Source of the DNA: Fusobacterium sp.
Lineage (GTDB): Bacteria; Fusobacteriota; Fusobacteriia; Fusobacteriales; Fusobacteriaceae
Assembly (NCBI RefSeq): GCF_032477075.1
Contig: NZ_JAWDXO010000003.1
Span: forward strand, 1-64,000
Reading direction: 5' to 3'
DNA length: 64,000 bases
Shown in pieces: positions 50,129-59,369 of the stretch. Below the pieces are notes generated by a model. The model did no database searches, had not been told where the DNA came from, and worked only from the letters and a program-made list of their open reading frames with translations. Positions within the stretch are counted from its first letter, which is position 1. The number at the start of each line of letters is the position of its first letter. Both the position numbers and the translations under genes were made by a program.

Positions 50129-50137
50129 AATATAGCA
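50129..50137 (-). promoter_or_regulatory. Extended -10 promoter of the HutP-like gene
   Basis: TGCTATATT on the minus strand (50137-50129) is an extended -10 element between the sugar-operon terminator and the gene, about 30 bases before its ATG. No good -35 is seen. Confidence 0.5.
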
Positions 50138-50151
50138 TACCATAAAAAAAG

Positions 50152-50181
50152 AAGGAAGTACAAAAGAATTTGTACTTCCTT
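50152..50181 (-). terminator. Terminator of the sugar operon
   Basis: AAGGAAGTACAAA (50152-50164) and TTTGTACTTCCTT (50169-50181) are perfect 13-base arms with an AGAA loop. The minus strand continues CTTTTTTTATGG. It lies 9 bases past the sugar-binding-protein gene and isolates it from the HutP-like gene. Confidence 0.95.
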
Positions 50182-50189
50182 TCAATATT

Positions 50190-51113
50190 TTACCATTCCC
50201 CTTTAAAACTGTCTACATTTTCTTTATTTACCTCTACTTGGATCATAGGTGTTACTGGTTCAAGTTTTTCTCCTCTCAATAATTTTCCAGCTGCTTCTAT
50301 AGTTTTTGCTCCTTCTTCTACAGCTGACATATATGTAGTTCCATCAATAAGACCATCTTTTATAGCTGCAAGTCCTTCTTTGCTTCCTCCAAGTCCTATT
50401 ACATATATTTTATCTTTTAATCCTGCTTCTTGTAATGCCATTCCAGCTCCCATAGCTGAGTTGTCATCTTGAGTTATTATTATATCCATTTTTTGATTTT
50501 TCTGAATAAGATCTTCAACTATTTTCATAGCTCTTTCTTTTTCCCATCTGCTTGTTTGATTATATACTATTTCCATTTTTGTTCCTGCTATTTCTTCAGT
50601 AAGACCTTTTTTTCTGTTTCTTTGAGGAGGTGTTCCTGGAACTCCTTCTATAAGAACTATTTTTGCATCATCTTTTTTTAATAAATTCTTTGCTATTTTC
50701 CCTGTTAATGCTCCTGTTTTCACTTCATTTTGTCCAACATAAGTAACTACACCATCATATTTACCATCTTCATCGCTTCCTATTGCATTTGTAAATGCTA
50801 TAACTGGTATTTTTGCTTCATTAGCTATTGCAATTGCTCCTTTAATAGCTTCTGAATCTGCTGCTGCTACTGCTATTACATCTACTTTTTTTGCTACAAG
50901 ATCTTCTATTTGAGATAATTGCTTGATAGGGTCCCAGTTAGCATCTGTATATTCTAATTTTACCCCTTCTTTTTTAGCCTGTGTGTCCATTCCGTCTCTT
51001 ACAGCTATAAAATATCCCACTGGTCCAGGCAAAGATACTCCAATAACTTTTTCTGCTGCAAAAGCAGTTGCTCCAAGTATTAAACATAATGCTCCTAATA
51101 ATAATTTTTTCAT
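50190..51113 (-). CDS. Ribose-type ABC sugar-binding protein
   Basis: A 307-residue periplasmic binding protein. Residues 1-20 are a signal peptide (KKLLLGALCLILGATAFAA). The mature protein shows the ribose/LacI-type fold: KVIGVSLPGPVGYFIAVRDGMDTQAKK (core GPVGYFIAVRDGM), AADSEAIKGAI, EGVPGTPPQRNRKKGL (core PPQRNRKKG) and ITQDDNSAMGAGMALQE (core QDDNSAMGAG). It delivers a sugar to the permease and ATPase encoded upstream. It is the last gene of a six-gene sugar operon and is placed just before the terminator. The exact sugar is unknown; a kinase and glycosidase-like protein in the operon hint at an amino or anhydro sugar. Confidence 0.9.
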   Translation of the reverse strand: MKKLLLGALCLILGATAFAAEKVIGVSLPGPVGYFIAVRDGMDTQAKKEGVKLEYTDANWDPIKQLSQIEDLVAKKVDVIAVAAADSEAIKGAIAIANEAKIPVIAFTNAIGSDEDGKYDGVVTYVGQNEVKTGALTGKIAKNLLKKDDAKIVLIEGVPGTPPQRNRKKGLTEEIAGTKMEIVYNQTSRWEKERAMKIVEDLIQKNQKMDIIITQDDNSAMGAGMALQEAGLKDKIYVIGLGGSKEGLAAIKDGLIDGTTYMSAVEEGAKTIEAAGKLLRGEKLEPVTPMIQVEVNKENVDSFKGEW

Positions 51114-51142
51114 CTTGCTCCTCCTTATTCTTATGTTGAAAT

Positions 51143-52093
51143 TTATTTTTTCTTAAAACTTCCAAACCCTACTGCTGCTAGTATTATTATTCCTTTAAAA
51201 ACATATTGAAAATATATACTCACACCTATAAGATTGAAACTATTACTTATAACACTCATGAGAAGAACCCCTATTATTGTTCTCATAACATTTCCTTCTC
51301 CACCATTTACACTTGTTCCCCCAATTACAACTGAAGCTATAGCATCCATATCATATCCTTCTCCTGCTGTAGGAGTTGCTGTGCTCAATCTTGAAACCAA
51401 GATAAGCCCTCCTATTATTGAGGCCATACCATTTATCATGAATACCATTATTTTATACTTTATAGTATCTATACCTGACAGTCTGCTGGAATCTTCATTC
51501 CCTCCTACTGCATATATTCTTCTTCCCATTACTGTCTTTCTTAAAACTATATTAGCCAGTATCACCCCAAGGAAGAAAATTATTACAGGCACAGGTATTC
51601 CTAAGATATAGCCTCTTCCAATAAGAGAAAGGACTGGATTTGTTCCAGATATTGGATATCCCCCTGTATATATAAAAATGAGCCCCTGTAAAATTACGAC
51701 CATTCCCATAGTTGCTATAAGAGATGGTATTTTAATGACTGCAACTGCAAATCCGTTAATTAATCCAATAACTGCTCCTGCTAAAAGTGCTGTTAAAAAT
51801 GCTATAATAAAGCTATGACCATTTGAAATCATACTCATTATTATAGTTCCACCTAGGGCAGCTATTTTTCCTACTGATATATCAAAATTTCCAGAAATTA
51901 TTACAAATGTCATTCCAGTTGCTATAACTCCTATTATTGATGATTGCCTCAATAGGTTAAGTATGTTGTTTCTTGTAAGAAAATTAGGTGTTGCAAAACT
52001 TATTATTGTACATAAAACTAAAAAGCCTATTATTATTCCATAATTTTTCAGTAGATTTTCCCTTCTGAAAGAATTCTTTAACTGTACTAACAT
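51143..52093 (-). CDS. Ribose-type ABC sugar permease
   Basis: A 316-residue membrane protein of the RbsC/AraH family with about eight to ten spans. Typical stretches are FLTRNNILNLLRQSSIIG, GNFDISVGKIAALGG and AVGGNEDSSRLSGI, with VVIGGTSVNGGEGN in the coupling region. It forms a dimer carrying the sugar across the inner membrane. It lies 12 bases after the ATPase gene and 29 bases before the binding-protein gene. The ATG follows GGATGGAGGATCT. Family secure, sugar unknown. Confidence 0.93.
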   Translation of the reverse strand: MLVQLKNSFRRENLLKNYGIIIGFLVLCTIISFATPNFLTRNNILNLLRQSSIIGVIATGMTFVIISGNFDISVGKIAALGGTIIMSMISNGHSFIIAFLTALLAGAVIGLINGFAVAVIKIPSLIATMGMVVILQGLIFIYTGGYPISGTNPVLSLIGRGYILGIPVPVIIFFLGVILANIVLRKTVMGRRIYAVGGNEDSSRLSGIDTIKYKIMVFMINGMASIIGGLILVSRLSTATPTAGEGYDMDAIASVVIGGTSVNGGEGNVMRTIIGVLLMSVISNSFNLIGVSIYFQYVFKGIIILAAVGFGSFKKK

Positions 52094-52105
52094 AGATCCT
52101 CCATC

Positions 52106-53602
52106 CTAACCATTTAATGCCAAATAGTTTATTTTTTCTATATTTATATCATTTCCTCTAAGTTCATTGATAAAATTTCCTCTCTTTAATACAAGAACTC
52201 TATCTGCTATTCTTTCTACTTCTCCAAGATCAGAAGATATAAAAATTATTCCTACTCCTTTAGCTGCATAATTTTCAATTACCTTAAAGATATCTTCCTT
52301 GGCATTTACATCTATTCCTTTTGTTGGTTCATCAAATATCAAAATTTTTAAATCCATATCTTTCCATTTTGAGATAACTACTTTTTGTTGATTTCCTCCA
52401 CTAAGACTTGATACTTTCAAATCATAATCTGAAACTTTTATTGAAAGATCTTTTATTGATTCCTCAATATGTTTATTTTCTTTTTTACTGTTTAAAAGAA
52501 TGCCAGATAGCATATTTTTTATTTGTATTAGTGTAGAATTATCTTTTATTGTATGTTTCAATATAAGTCCAAAATTCTTTCGATCTTCTGGTATTAATCC
52601 TATTCCATTTCTTATAGCATCTTTAGGATGAGAGAATTTTTTCTTTTTTCCATCAAGATAAATTTCTCCTTTATCTATCTCTCTTGCTCCAAATATACAT
52701 TCTGCTAATTCACTTCTTCCAGAACCAACTAATCCTGCTATTCCCAAAATCTCTCCTTTTTTTACCTGAAAAGACACATCTTCTAATATATTTTTATACT
52801 TCAGTTCTTTTACTTCAAGAATTACTTCATTTCTATTATCTTTTTTTTCTCTTGTATTTCCTTTTTTAACTGCTTTTCCTGTCATTAATTCTACTACTTT
52901 ATCTTTTGTAAGATCTGAAACTTTTTTAGTAGCTATAAATTTTCCATCTCTCAAGACACTTATTCTATCACAGACTGAAAATACCTCCTCAAGCATATGA
53001 GAAATATATATAACTGTCTTCCCTGCTTCTTTTAATCTTCTTATAACATCAAACAAAGATTTTTTCTCTTTTTCTGATAATGAAGTAGTTGGTTCATCCA
53101 TTATTATAATATCTGAATCATTTGCTACAACTTTAAGTATTTCTATCATCTGTTGTTTAGATATACTCATATTTCTAGTTATTTCCATAGGATCAATATC
53201 AAAATTTAATTTTTTACATAACTCTTTAAATTTTTTAATCATGGCACTATCATCAGTAAATACACCATATTTTTTTATCTCATTTCCTACAAAAAGATTT
53301 TCATAGTTTTTAAGTGTTGATACAAGACTTAATTCTTGATATATTATACTTATTCCTTTTTTTTGTGCTTCTAAAGGTGTTTTAAATTTTTCTACATTTC
53401 CTTTATATATAAGTTCTCCGCCATTAGCTTCATGTACCCCACATATTATCTTCATCAAAGTAGACTTTCCAGCACCATTTGCGCCTATTATTGCATGAAC
53501 TTCACCTTTTTTTATTTCAATATTTATATTTTTTAAAACTTCTACTTTGGAAAAAGATTTGCTTATATTTTTACAATTTAGAATTACATCTCCTAATCGC
53601 AT
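52106..53602 (-). CDS. Ribose-type ABC sugar ATPase (two domains)
   Basis: A 498-residue RbsA/MglA-type protein with two ATPase domains. The first has canonical Walker A GANGAGKST and Walker B IIMDEPTTSL. The second has the altered P-loop GLVGSGRSEL and the signature LSGGNQQKVV, the usual asymmetry in this family. One polypeptide therefore supplies both ATP sites for the importer. It overlaps the end of the glycosidase-like gene by 10 bases and precedes the permease gene by 12. Secure for family. Confidence 0.94.
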   Translation of the reverse strand: MRLGDVILNCKNISKSFSKVEVLKNINIEIKKGEVHAIIGANGAGKSTLMKIICGVHEANGGELIYKGNVEKFKTPLEAQKKGISIIYQELSLVSTLKNYENLFVGNEIKKYGVFTDDSAMIKKFKELCKKLNFDIDPMEITRNMSISKQQMIEILKVVANDSDIIIMDEPTTSLSEKEKKSLFDVIRRLKEAGKTVIYISHMLEEVFSVCDRISVLRDGKFIATKKVSDLTKDKVVELMTGKAVKKGNTREKKDNRNEVILEVKELKYKNILEDVSFQVKKGEILGIAGLVGSGRSELAECIFGAREIDKGEIYLDGKKKKFSHPKDAIRNGIGLIPEDRKNFGLILKHTIKDNSTLIQIKNMLSGILLNSKKENKHIEESIKDLSIKVSDYDLKVSSLSGGNQQKVVISKWKDMDLKILIFDEPTKGIDVNAKEDIFKVIENYAAKGVGIIFISSDLGEVERIADRVLVLKRGNFINELRGNDINIEKINYLALNG

Positions 53603-54747
53603 TTATCCTCCTTTTCCAGAAATATCTTCAAATGTTCTTCTGGTATACTCATTAAATCCCATGAAAGAACTATTCCTTTTGAATCCCCTTCTTCTAAAAT
53701 ATCAAATACCTCTTTTATATATTCTTCATTACTCAATGCAATATTTTCTTTTCTATTGAAATCTATTCCCAGAAATATATTCTCTAAATTTTTAGACAAA
53801 TATTTTACTTCCTCTGTCATCTGTTTTTTTCCTATATTATCTTTTAAATCTTCTTCTCCTATAATCTTTAAAAGAAACTCCCCAGCTTCTTTATTATACA
53901 TCTTTTTAAAAGTTTGAATTTCAAAGGGTATTCCTGCTGGTGCATAGGTTCTTCTATAATACATTGGTTTAATAAAATCTGCTTTTTGGTTGAGTCTGAT
54001 TATATCCTGTCCAAAGAGATAGGAAATGTCAGAAGCATATGTATCTAAACCAACTTCTAATCCTTTAGTTTTGAAGAAATCAATAAGCTCATTTATTTTT
54101 TCAACTATTGAATCATTTTTAAATTGAAAATATTGATTCATTTCCTTATTTTTAAATTTATATCTGAAATTTTTATACTTTTCTATCTCAAGAGGGTTAC
54201 TTTCTAGTTTTTCAAAACTTTGCTCAATATATATTTTTAATTTCTCTACATCTATTCCCTTTTCTCTCATTTTCTCTATACATACAGGGCAAAAACAACT
54301 AAATACAGCTTTTCCTCCATTTGAAAATGCTGGATACCTTATTTTATCAAGAAAAACTCCATCTATTTCATAATCTGAAAACTTATCATTAAATATTTCT
54401 TTTATATTTTTAATATTTTCAATAGTATTAGGACAATAAAATTCAAAATTTTCCCCTTCTTGAAATGAAAAGTTTTCTATTCCCTCTTCTTTACAGTCTA
54501 ATACTTTACTGAATTTTTTATAATAAGATAGTTCTGAAAACACTGGAAACCAAAAATATAGTTTTGTTTCATAAGGTCTTAGAAATTCTTTTAATTCTTT
54601 GTATAATTCTTTATTTTCATTCCACCCTATAATAATTCCATCTATTTTTTTTATCTTCATTATTTTTAAAAGTTTTTCTTTCAATTTATTTATATCTACT
54701 TCCAGATTTGAAAATCCTCCAGAAAATACCTGCAAATATTTTTTCAT
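53593..54747 (-). CDS. Cytoplasmic glycosidase-like TIM-barrel protein
   Basis: About 384 residues with no signal peptide. The IDGVFLDKIRYPAFSN stretch (core DGVFLDKIRYP) resembles the D-x-x-R-Y-P signature of the GHL10 / DUF4015 glycosyl-hydrolase-like barrels, followed by CFCPVC, a cysteine cluster seen in some cytoplasmic members. Later segments LEVGLDTYASD and IKPMYYRRTYAP would be further barrel strands. No catalytic pair can be named with confidence. The operon position, between a sugar kinase gene and an importer, suggests it cleaves or binds an imported glycoside. The frame is open to 54759; GGTGGTGAAA before the ATG at 54747 gives the start. It overlaps the ATPase gene by 10 bases. 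Confidence 0.6.
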   Translation of the reverse strand: MKKYLQVFSGGFSNLEVDINKLKEKLLKIMKIKKIDGIIIGWNENKELYKELKEFLRPYETKLYFWFPVFSELSYYKKFSKVLDCKEEGIENFSFQEGENFEFYCPNTIENIKNIKEIFNDKFSDYEIDGVFLDKIRYPAFSNGGKAVFSCFCPVCIEKMREKGIDVEKLKIYIEQSFEKLESNPLEIEKYKNFRYKFKNKEMNQYFQFKNDSIVEKINELIDFFKTKGLEVGLDTYASDISYLFGQDIIRLNQKADFIKPMYYRRTYAPAGIPFEIQTFKKMYNKEAGEFLLKIIGEEDLKDNIGKKQMTEEVKYLSKNLENIFLGIDFNRKENIALSNEEYIKEVFDILEEGDSKGIVLSWDLMSIPEEHLKIFLEKEDKCD

Positions 54748-54759
54748 TTTCACCACCAT

Positions 54760-55671
54760 CTAGATATTTTTATTCAGATAATTAAGTCCTATATTTATTC
54801 CACCATCAACAGGTTCATATTTATTAGTAACTAACTTTATCTTCCCTTCTAAATTGTATTGTATTAGTTTTTCTTTTATTTTAGAGGTAACTATTTCATT
54901 TACAGCTACTCCTCCGGATAATACAAGAGTATACATATCTTTTTTTATAATCTTAGATATCTGTTTAATCATTTTTGTAAGTTCTTCTGCTGCTTCATCT
55001 AATATTTTTTTACATAATAATGTATCTTTTTCTTTTATAACAAACTTTGCTACACTTGCTATTTTTTCTGTTGTATCATATTTTTCAACTATTTTTTCCA
55101 GTTGTTTCCTTTTATCATTAGCCAATATTTCTATTTTATCAAAAGAATCATCCTTTTCTTCCATATCTTCTAAATAAAGGATATATTTTTCAAGAAATTT
55201 TCTTCCAATCCAATATCCTGATCCAAGATCACTAAGTTCTTTTCCCCAACCTCCAACTCTTACTACTTTTTTTTCATCAAAAGCAAAACCTATAGACCCT
55301 GTTCCAGATACAATAACTCCACCATCTTCAAATGGACATATTGCTCTGAAAGCTAATTCTGCATCATTCATTATTACAAAATTCTCTTTTATTCCAATAT
55401 GTTCAAGCAGTTTTTTAAAAAGATTATAATCTTCAGCAGTGTCACAACTTGAAAGTCCAAAAACAAAATATTTTATGTCTTTAAAACTAATATTTTTTTT
55501 ACTCATTATTTCATTAATATTTTCTTCAAGATTACTTTTAACAGCATCTATTCCAATATTTTTATAATTGGTGCTGTTTCCTTTAATATATTCCTTACAG
55601 TTATTCTCTATTTCATAAAGACAATATAAAGTTTTACTTCCTCCCCCATCTACTGATAATATATATTCCAT
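54760..55671 (-). CDS. BadF/BcrA-family sugar kinase, N-acetylglucosamine kinase-like
   Basis: A 303-residue actin-like ATPase. The phosphate 1 motif is VDGGGSKTLYCLYE (core DGGGSKT, residues 7-13), phosphate 2 is VSGTGSIGFAF, and the adenosine site is LSGGVAVNE. The length and motifs match the BadF/BadG family, which contains human-like N-acetylglucosamine kinases and bacterial amino-sugar kinases. In this operon it most likely phosphorylates the sugar brought in by the RbsABC-type importer, in the cytoplasm. GlcNAc, glucosamine or a related amino sugar are plausible substrates but unproven. It lies 9 bases after the ROK regulator. Confidence 0.8.
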   Translation of the reverse strand: MEYILSVDGGGSKTLYCLYEIENNCKEYIKGNSTNYKNIGIDAVKSNLEENINEIMSKKNISFKDIKYFVFGLSSCDTAEDYNLFKKLLEHIGIKENFVIMNDAELAFRAICPFEDGGVIVSGTGSIGFAFDEKKVVRVGGWGKELSDLGSGYWIGRKFLEKYILYLEDMEEKDDSFDKIEILANDKRKQLEKIVEKYDTTEKIASVAKFVIKEKDTLLCKKILDEAAEELTKMIKQISKIIKKDMYTLVLSGGVAVNEIVTSKIKEKLIQYNLEGKIKLVTNKYEPVDGGINIGLNYLNKNI

Positions 55672-55680
55672 TTTTTACTC

Positions 55681-56730
55681 CTATTTTCCTATTATTTTTA
55701 AATCCTTATCACTTTCTTGAAGAGCTAATTTTAATGCACCTTTCATTCCATTTTCAATATCATTGCTGTCAAGGATAATTTCTGGCATATTTTTTTCTCC
55801 AAGTCTTTCAGATATCTTTTTGATTATATGCCTTAATAAACTTTTCTCTATTTTTAATATATCACTGCTTAGCACTATTATTTCTGGATTCAAAACAGAA
55901 ATAATTATCATAAGTATAAAAATAATCATTTTTTCAAATTTTTCCATATCTTTTCTTTTTATTATTTCTTTATAATCATCTTCTAAAGTTTTTTCTTCTG
56001 ATATAGGAAGTTCTCCTATTTCACCAGAAAAATTAGATTTTCCTTTATGAAGTTTCCCATCAATTACAGTTCCTGTTCCTATACCAGTTCCCATATAAAT
56101 ATATACAAGATTTTTAGCATTAAATTCTACTTTGTCTATAAGACCAAAAGTCACCAAATTTGCATCATTTTCTATTATTACTGGTATATTATATCTTTCT
56201 TCTAATACTCTTTTTAAGAAAACTCCATTAAATTTTCTCAAAGTATATACATTATTAATACTTCCATTTTCTTCTGTTATTCCTGCAATTCCAATAGAAA
56301 CAGCTTCTATATTCTCTTTACTCTTAGATTCATTTATTATTTTATCTAAAACTGAAATTAATATTTTCTCATCACTATCTTCTTTCAATTTTTTTACTTT
56401 CTCATTCTTTATTTTTCCAATAAGATTATATTCCCTTACTGTAAGAACTGTTCCTTTAAAATATGCAGCTATATATGATACATGATCACTATTTATTTCA
56501 TAAAACACAGGCTTTTTTCCACTCCCTTTTACCTGTATCTCTCCTTCAAATATCTTCACTATCTCTTTTTCAAGAAGTTCATCTACACATTTATTTACAG
56601 TTGGCAAGCTAAGCCCTAATATTTTTGACAGTTCTGGTTTTGTTATAGGTGAATGTCTAATAATATTTTTTCTAACTAAAGCCATATTTATTTCTTTTAT
56701 TATTTTAGGTTTTCCATTAATAGTCATCAT
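55681..56730 (-). CDS. ROK family transcriptional regulator (NagC/XylR type)
   Basis: A 349-residue protein. An N-terminal winged helix-turn-helix (residues about 15-75: HSPITKPELSKILGLSLPTVNKCVDELLEK outline) precedes a ROK kinase-like sensor domain with GTGIGTGTVIDGKLH. The usual zinc-binding Cys-Gly-x-x-Gly-Cys motif of NagC-type proteins is missing; the equivalent position reads GEIGELPISEEK. Such regulators repress sugar operons until a sugar or sugar phosphate binds. It is the first gene of its own operon, so autorepression is likely. The start may be at either of the first two methionines. The family is secure, the effector is not. Confidence 0.88.
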   Translation of the reverse strand: MMTINGKPKIIKEINMALVRKNIIRHSPITKPELSKILGLSLPTVNKCVDELLEKEIVKIFEGEIQVKGSGKKPVFYEINSDHVSYIAAYFKGTVLTVREYNLIGKIKNEKVKKLKEDSDEKILISVLDKIINESKSKENIEAVSIGIAGITEENGSINNVYTLRKFNGVFLKRVLEERYNIPVIIENDANLVTFGLIDKVEFNAKNLVYIYMGTGIGTGTVIDGKLHKGKSNFSGEIGELPISEEKTLEDDYKEIIKRKDMEKFEKMIIFILMIIISVLNPEIIVLSSDILKIEKSLLRHIIKKISERLGEKNMPEIILDSNDIENGMKGALKLALQESDKDLKIIGK

Positions 56731-56778
56731 TATTCTCTCCTTTCATTTTTTAATAAAGAAAGTTTATTAATTAATATA

Positions 56779-56807
56779 AGTATACTCTATGATTTTTTTA
56801 TTGTCAA
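56779..56807 (-). promoter_or_regulatory. Promoter of the ROK-sugar operon
   Basis: On the minus strand TTGACA (56807-56802), 17 bases, then TATACT (56784-56779). The palindrome TATTAATTAATA (56765-56776) just downstream is a candidate ROK operator. A pair of TTTATGAT / ATCATAAA elements (about 56812 and 56870) lies upstream. Confidence 0.82.
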
Positions 56808-56904
56808 CTATTTTATGATTTATTTTTAAACAATTTCCCTTATATTAAATCAAAATTTAATATTGCACATCATAAAATGAATTAATTTTTTATTATAAAA
56901 TATA

Positions 56905-56936
56905 AAAATCCACAAGTAATTATACTTGTGGATTTT
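56905..56936 (-). terminator. Terminator of the AGCS symporter gene
   Basis: AAAATCCACAAGTA (56905-56918) and TACTTGTGGATTTT (56923-56936) are perfect 14-base arms with an ATTA loop. The minus strand continues TATATTTTATAA. It lies 20 bases past the symporter stop. Confidence 0.93.
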
Positions 56937-56955
56937 ATTATTAATATATTTATTT

Positions 56956-58371
56956 TTATTCATCCCAGCATTCAGCATTCTTTAATCCCGGAATTGATGA
57001 AGTCTTAAATTGAGGGTTTAAACCTTTTTTCTTTTGAGTAATATAATCTTTAAGAGCTGCTATGGCTACTTTATAAAGCAATGCTATTACTACTAGATTC
57101 ATTATTGCCATAAATCCCATAAATAAGTCTGCCATATCCCATACTATCTGGACTTTAGCAAGGCAACCAAACATTACCATGAATACAACAAAACATCTAT
57201 AAAGATTCAGCCAAATTTTATTACCATTTAGAAATTCAATATTTGTTTCTCCATAATAATAATTCCCTATAATAGATGAAAATGCAAATAGAAATATGCA
57301 TACAGCAATAAATATACTTCCCCAAGAGCCTACCTGTGAAACAAGTGCATCCTGTGTCAGCTGTATTCCATTGGACTCTCCTTGTAAATCTACTCCAGAC
57401 ATTAATATTATAAAAGCTGTTGCAGAACAAATTAATATAGTATCTGTAAATACACCTAAAGTTTGAATAAGGCCTTGTTTTACAGGATGTGTAACATTTG
57501 CTGTTGCTGCAGCATTGGGAGCACTTCCCATCCCAGCTTCATTGGAAAATAATCCTCTTTTTATCCCCTGCATAATAACAACTCCAAGTCCTCCACCTAC
57601 TGCTTGTTTAAATCCAAGAGCATTAGAAATAATAGAGTTTACAACTGATGGTATCATTGTAAAGTTTTTTATTAAAACAAATAATGCTACAAATACATAT
57701 GCAACTGCCATTACAGGAACTATGTATTCCACTGCATGAGCTATTCTTTTTACTCCACCAAATATAATAATAGCAGTAGCAGCAGAAATTGCTATTCCCA
57801 AATATAATCTGTTAATATTAAAAGCTTTTTCAAATGCAAATGATACAGTATTAGCTTGTACTGAATTGAATATAAGACCAAAAGTTATAGATATTAATAC
57901 AGAAAAAACAATTCCCATCCATCTCTTCCCTAGAGCTTTTTCCATATAATAGGCAGGACCACCTCTAAAATGATCTCCTTCCTTTACTTTATATACCTGT
58001 GCTAATGTACTTTCTATAAAACTTGAGCTAGAACCGATAAGGGCCATAACCCACATCCAAAAAATAGCTCCTGGTCCACCTATAACAATAGCTATAGCCA
58101 CTCCTGCCATATTTCCAGTTCCTACTCTTGAAGCTGTTGAAATACAAAATGCCTGAAATGATGATATTCCACTTGAACCATGTTTTTCATTAGAACTTTC
58201 ATTCTTCATAGCTCCTTCTCCAAGCAGTCTAAACATTTCTCCAATTAGTCTAAATTGAACAAACCCTGTCTTAAATGAAAAATATATTCCCAATCCTACA
58301 AGAAGTACTATTAATATATAAGACCAGATAAAGTTGTTCAGCCAGTTAAAAGCATCATACAAAAAAATCAT
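56956..58371 (-). CDS. Sodium:alanine/glycine symporter family (AGCS)
   Basis: A 471-residue membrane protein with about ten to eleven spans. AGCS hallmarks are SSFQAFCISTASRVGTGNMAGVAIAI (core ASRVGTGNMAGVA), FRGGPAYYMEKALGKRW (core GGPAYYMEKALG) and GLFSNEAGMGSAPNAAATA (core SNEAGMGSAPNAAA). Members import alanine, glycine or glutamine with Na+. The gene ends at a terminator and lies about 83 bases after glsA on the same strand. Glutaminase next door makes glutamine an attractive substrate, but alanine is equally possible. The ATG follows GGGAGGAAAGA. Confidence 0.93.
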   Translation of the reverse strand: MIFLYDAFNWLNNFIWSYILIVLLVGLGIYFSFKTGFVQFRLIGEMFRLLGEGAMKNESSNEKHGSSGISSFQAFCISTASRVGTGNMAGVAIAIVIGGPGAIFWMWVMALIGSSSSFIESTLAQVYKVKEGDHFRGGPAYYMEKALGKRWMGIVFSVLISITFGLIFNSVQANTVSFAFEKAFNINRLYLGIAISAATAIIIFGGVKRIAHAVEYIVPVMAVAYVFVALFVLIKNFTMIPSVVNSIISNALGFKQAVGGGLGVVIMQGIKRGLFSNEAGMGSAPNAAATANVTHPVKQGLIQTLGVFTDTILICSATAFIILMSGVDLQGESNGIQLTQDALVSQVGSWGSIFIAVCIFLFAFSSIIGNYYYGETNIEFLNGNKIWLNLYRCFVVFMVMFGCLAKVQIVWDMADLFMGFMAIMNLVVIALLYKVAIAALKDYITQKKKGLNPQFKTSSIPGLKNAECWDE

Positions 58372-58454
58372 TCTTTCCTCCCATACTAATATTTGTTTAT
58401 TTAAATATCTTTTATTTTATCATCTTTTATTCTCTTAAACAAAATTTTTCATAA

Positions 58455-59369
58455 TTAAAATATTGTAAGATTCAATTCATTGGAAAGATCTCCTAATAAA
58501 AGTACTCCAGCTATTGAGTTTCCTTTTTTATCAAGAGAAGGTCCATATACTCCAATTCCCATTTTTCCTGGTACTACAGAAAGTATTCCTCCCCCTACTC
58601 CACTTTTTGATGGTATACCTGCTCTCACAGCAAACTCCCCTGAACTGTCATACATTCCACAAGTTACCATAAGAGTTTTTACAATAGTGGCTATTCTGGG
58701 AGTAATCACTGTTTCCCCTGTACTTAATTTACCATTATTTGCTAAAAACAGTGCTGTCCTTGCCAGAGTTTTAGCAGTTACTTCTATTGAACATTGTTTA
58801 AAATATATGTCTAATGCATCTTCTACATTTCCTTCTATTATCCCTTCACCCTTTAAAAAATATCCCATTGCTCTATTTCTATTTCCAGTTTCAGATTCTC
58901 CACAGTATATTTTATAATTTACATCTAAAGTTTCATCTTCTGATATTTTTCTAAAAAATTCTAAAAGTCTTTGAAATCTATCCCTTACATCTCTTCCTTT
59001 TATCATTGAAGCTATCACTATAGCTCCTGCATTTATAAGAGGATTATAAGGCTTTCTTCTGCTCGAAGTTTCTAGTTTTTTAATGGAATTGAATGGATCT
59101 CCAGTAGGTTCCATTCCAACTTTAGAGAATACATATTCTTCTCCATTATCTAATATAGCCAGCATCAATGTCACTATTTTAGAGATACTCTGTATTGTAA
59201 ATTTTGTATCCCAGTCTCCTGAACAATATTCATTTCCTTCTACATCTATAATATATAATCCTAGTGCATCTTTTTTAGCTTTATCCAATTCTGGAATATA
59301 ACTTGCAACTGTTCCTAACTTTGTTTCAGCCATATTTTTTCTGACTAGCTTATCTAATAAATCTTTCAT
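58455..59369 (-). CDS. glsA: Glutaminase
   Basis: A 304-residue serine-dependent glutaminase of full length. The active-site SxxK motif is FTIQSISKIVTL (Ser65-Lys68 by my count), and the family segments NPLINAGAIVIASMI and GIPSKSGVGGG are intact. It hydrolyses glutamine to glutamate and ammonia in the cytoplasm, giving fuel for glutamate fermentation. Its neighbour is an AGCS amino-acid symporter, so the pair may handle glutamine uptake and first breakdown step. The window also encodes the glutamate carrier GltS. AGGAGGAATTC precedes the ATG. Secure. Confidence 0.95.
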   Translation of the reverse strand: MKDLLDKLVRKNMAETKLGTVASYIPELDKAKKDALGLYIIDVEGNEYCSGDWDTKFTIQSISKIVTLMLAILDNGEEYVFSKVGMEPTGDPFNSIKKLETSSRRKPYNPLINAGAIVIASMIKGRDVRDRFQRLLEFFRKISEDETLDVNYKIYCGESETGNRNRAMGYFLKGEGIIEGNVEDALDIYFKQCSIEVTAKTLARTALFLANNGKLSTGETVITPRIATIVKTLMVTCGMYDSSGEFAVRAGIPSKSGVGGGILSVVPGKMGIGVYGPSLDKKGNSIAGVLLLGDLSNELNLTIF

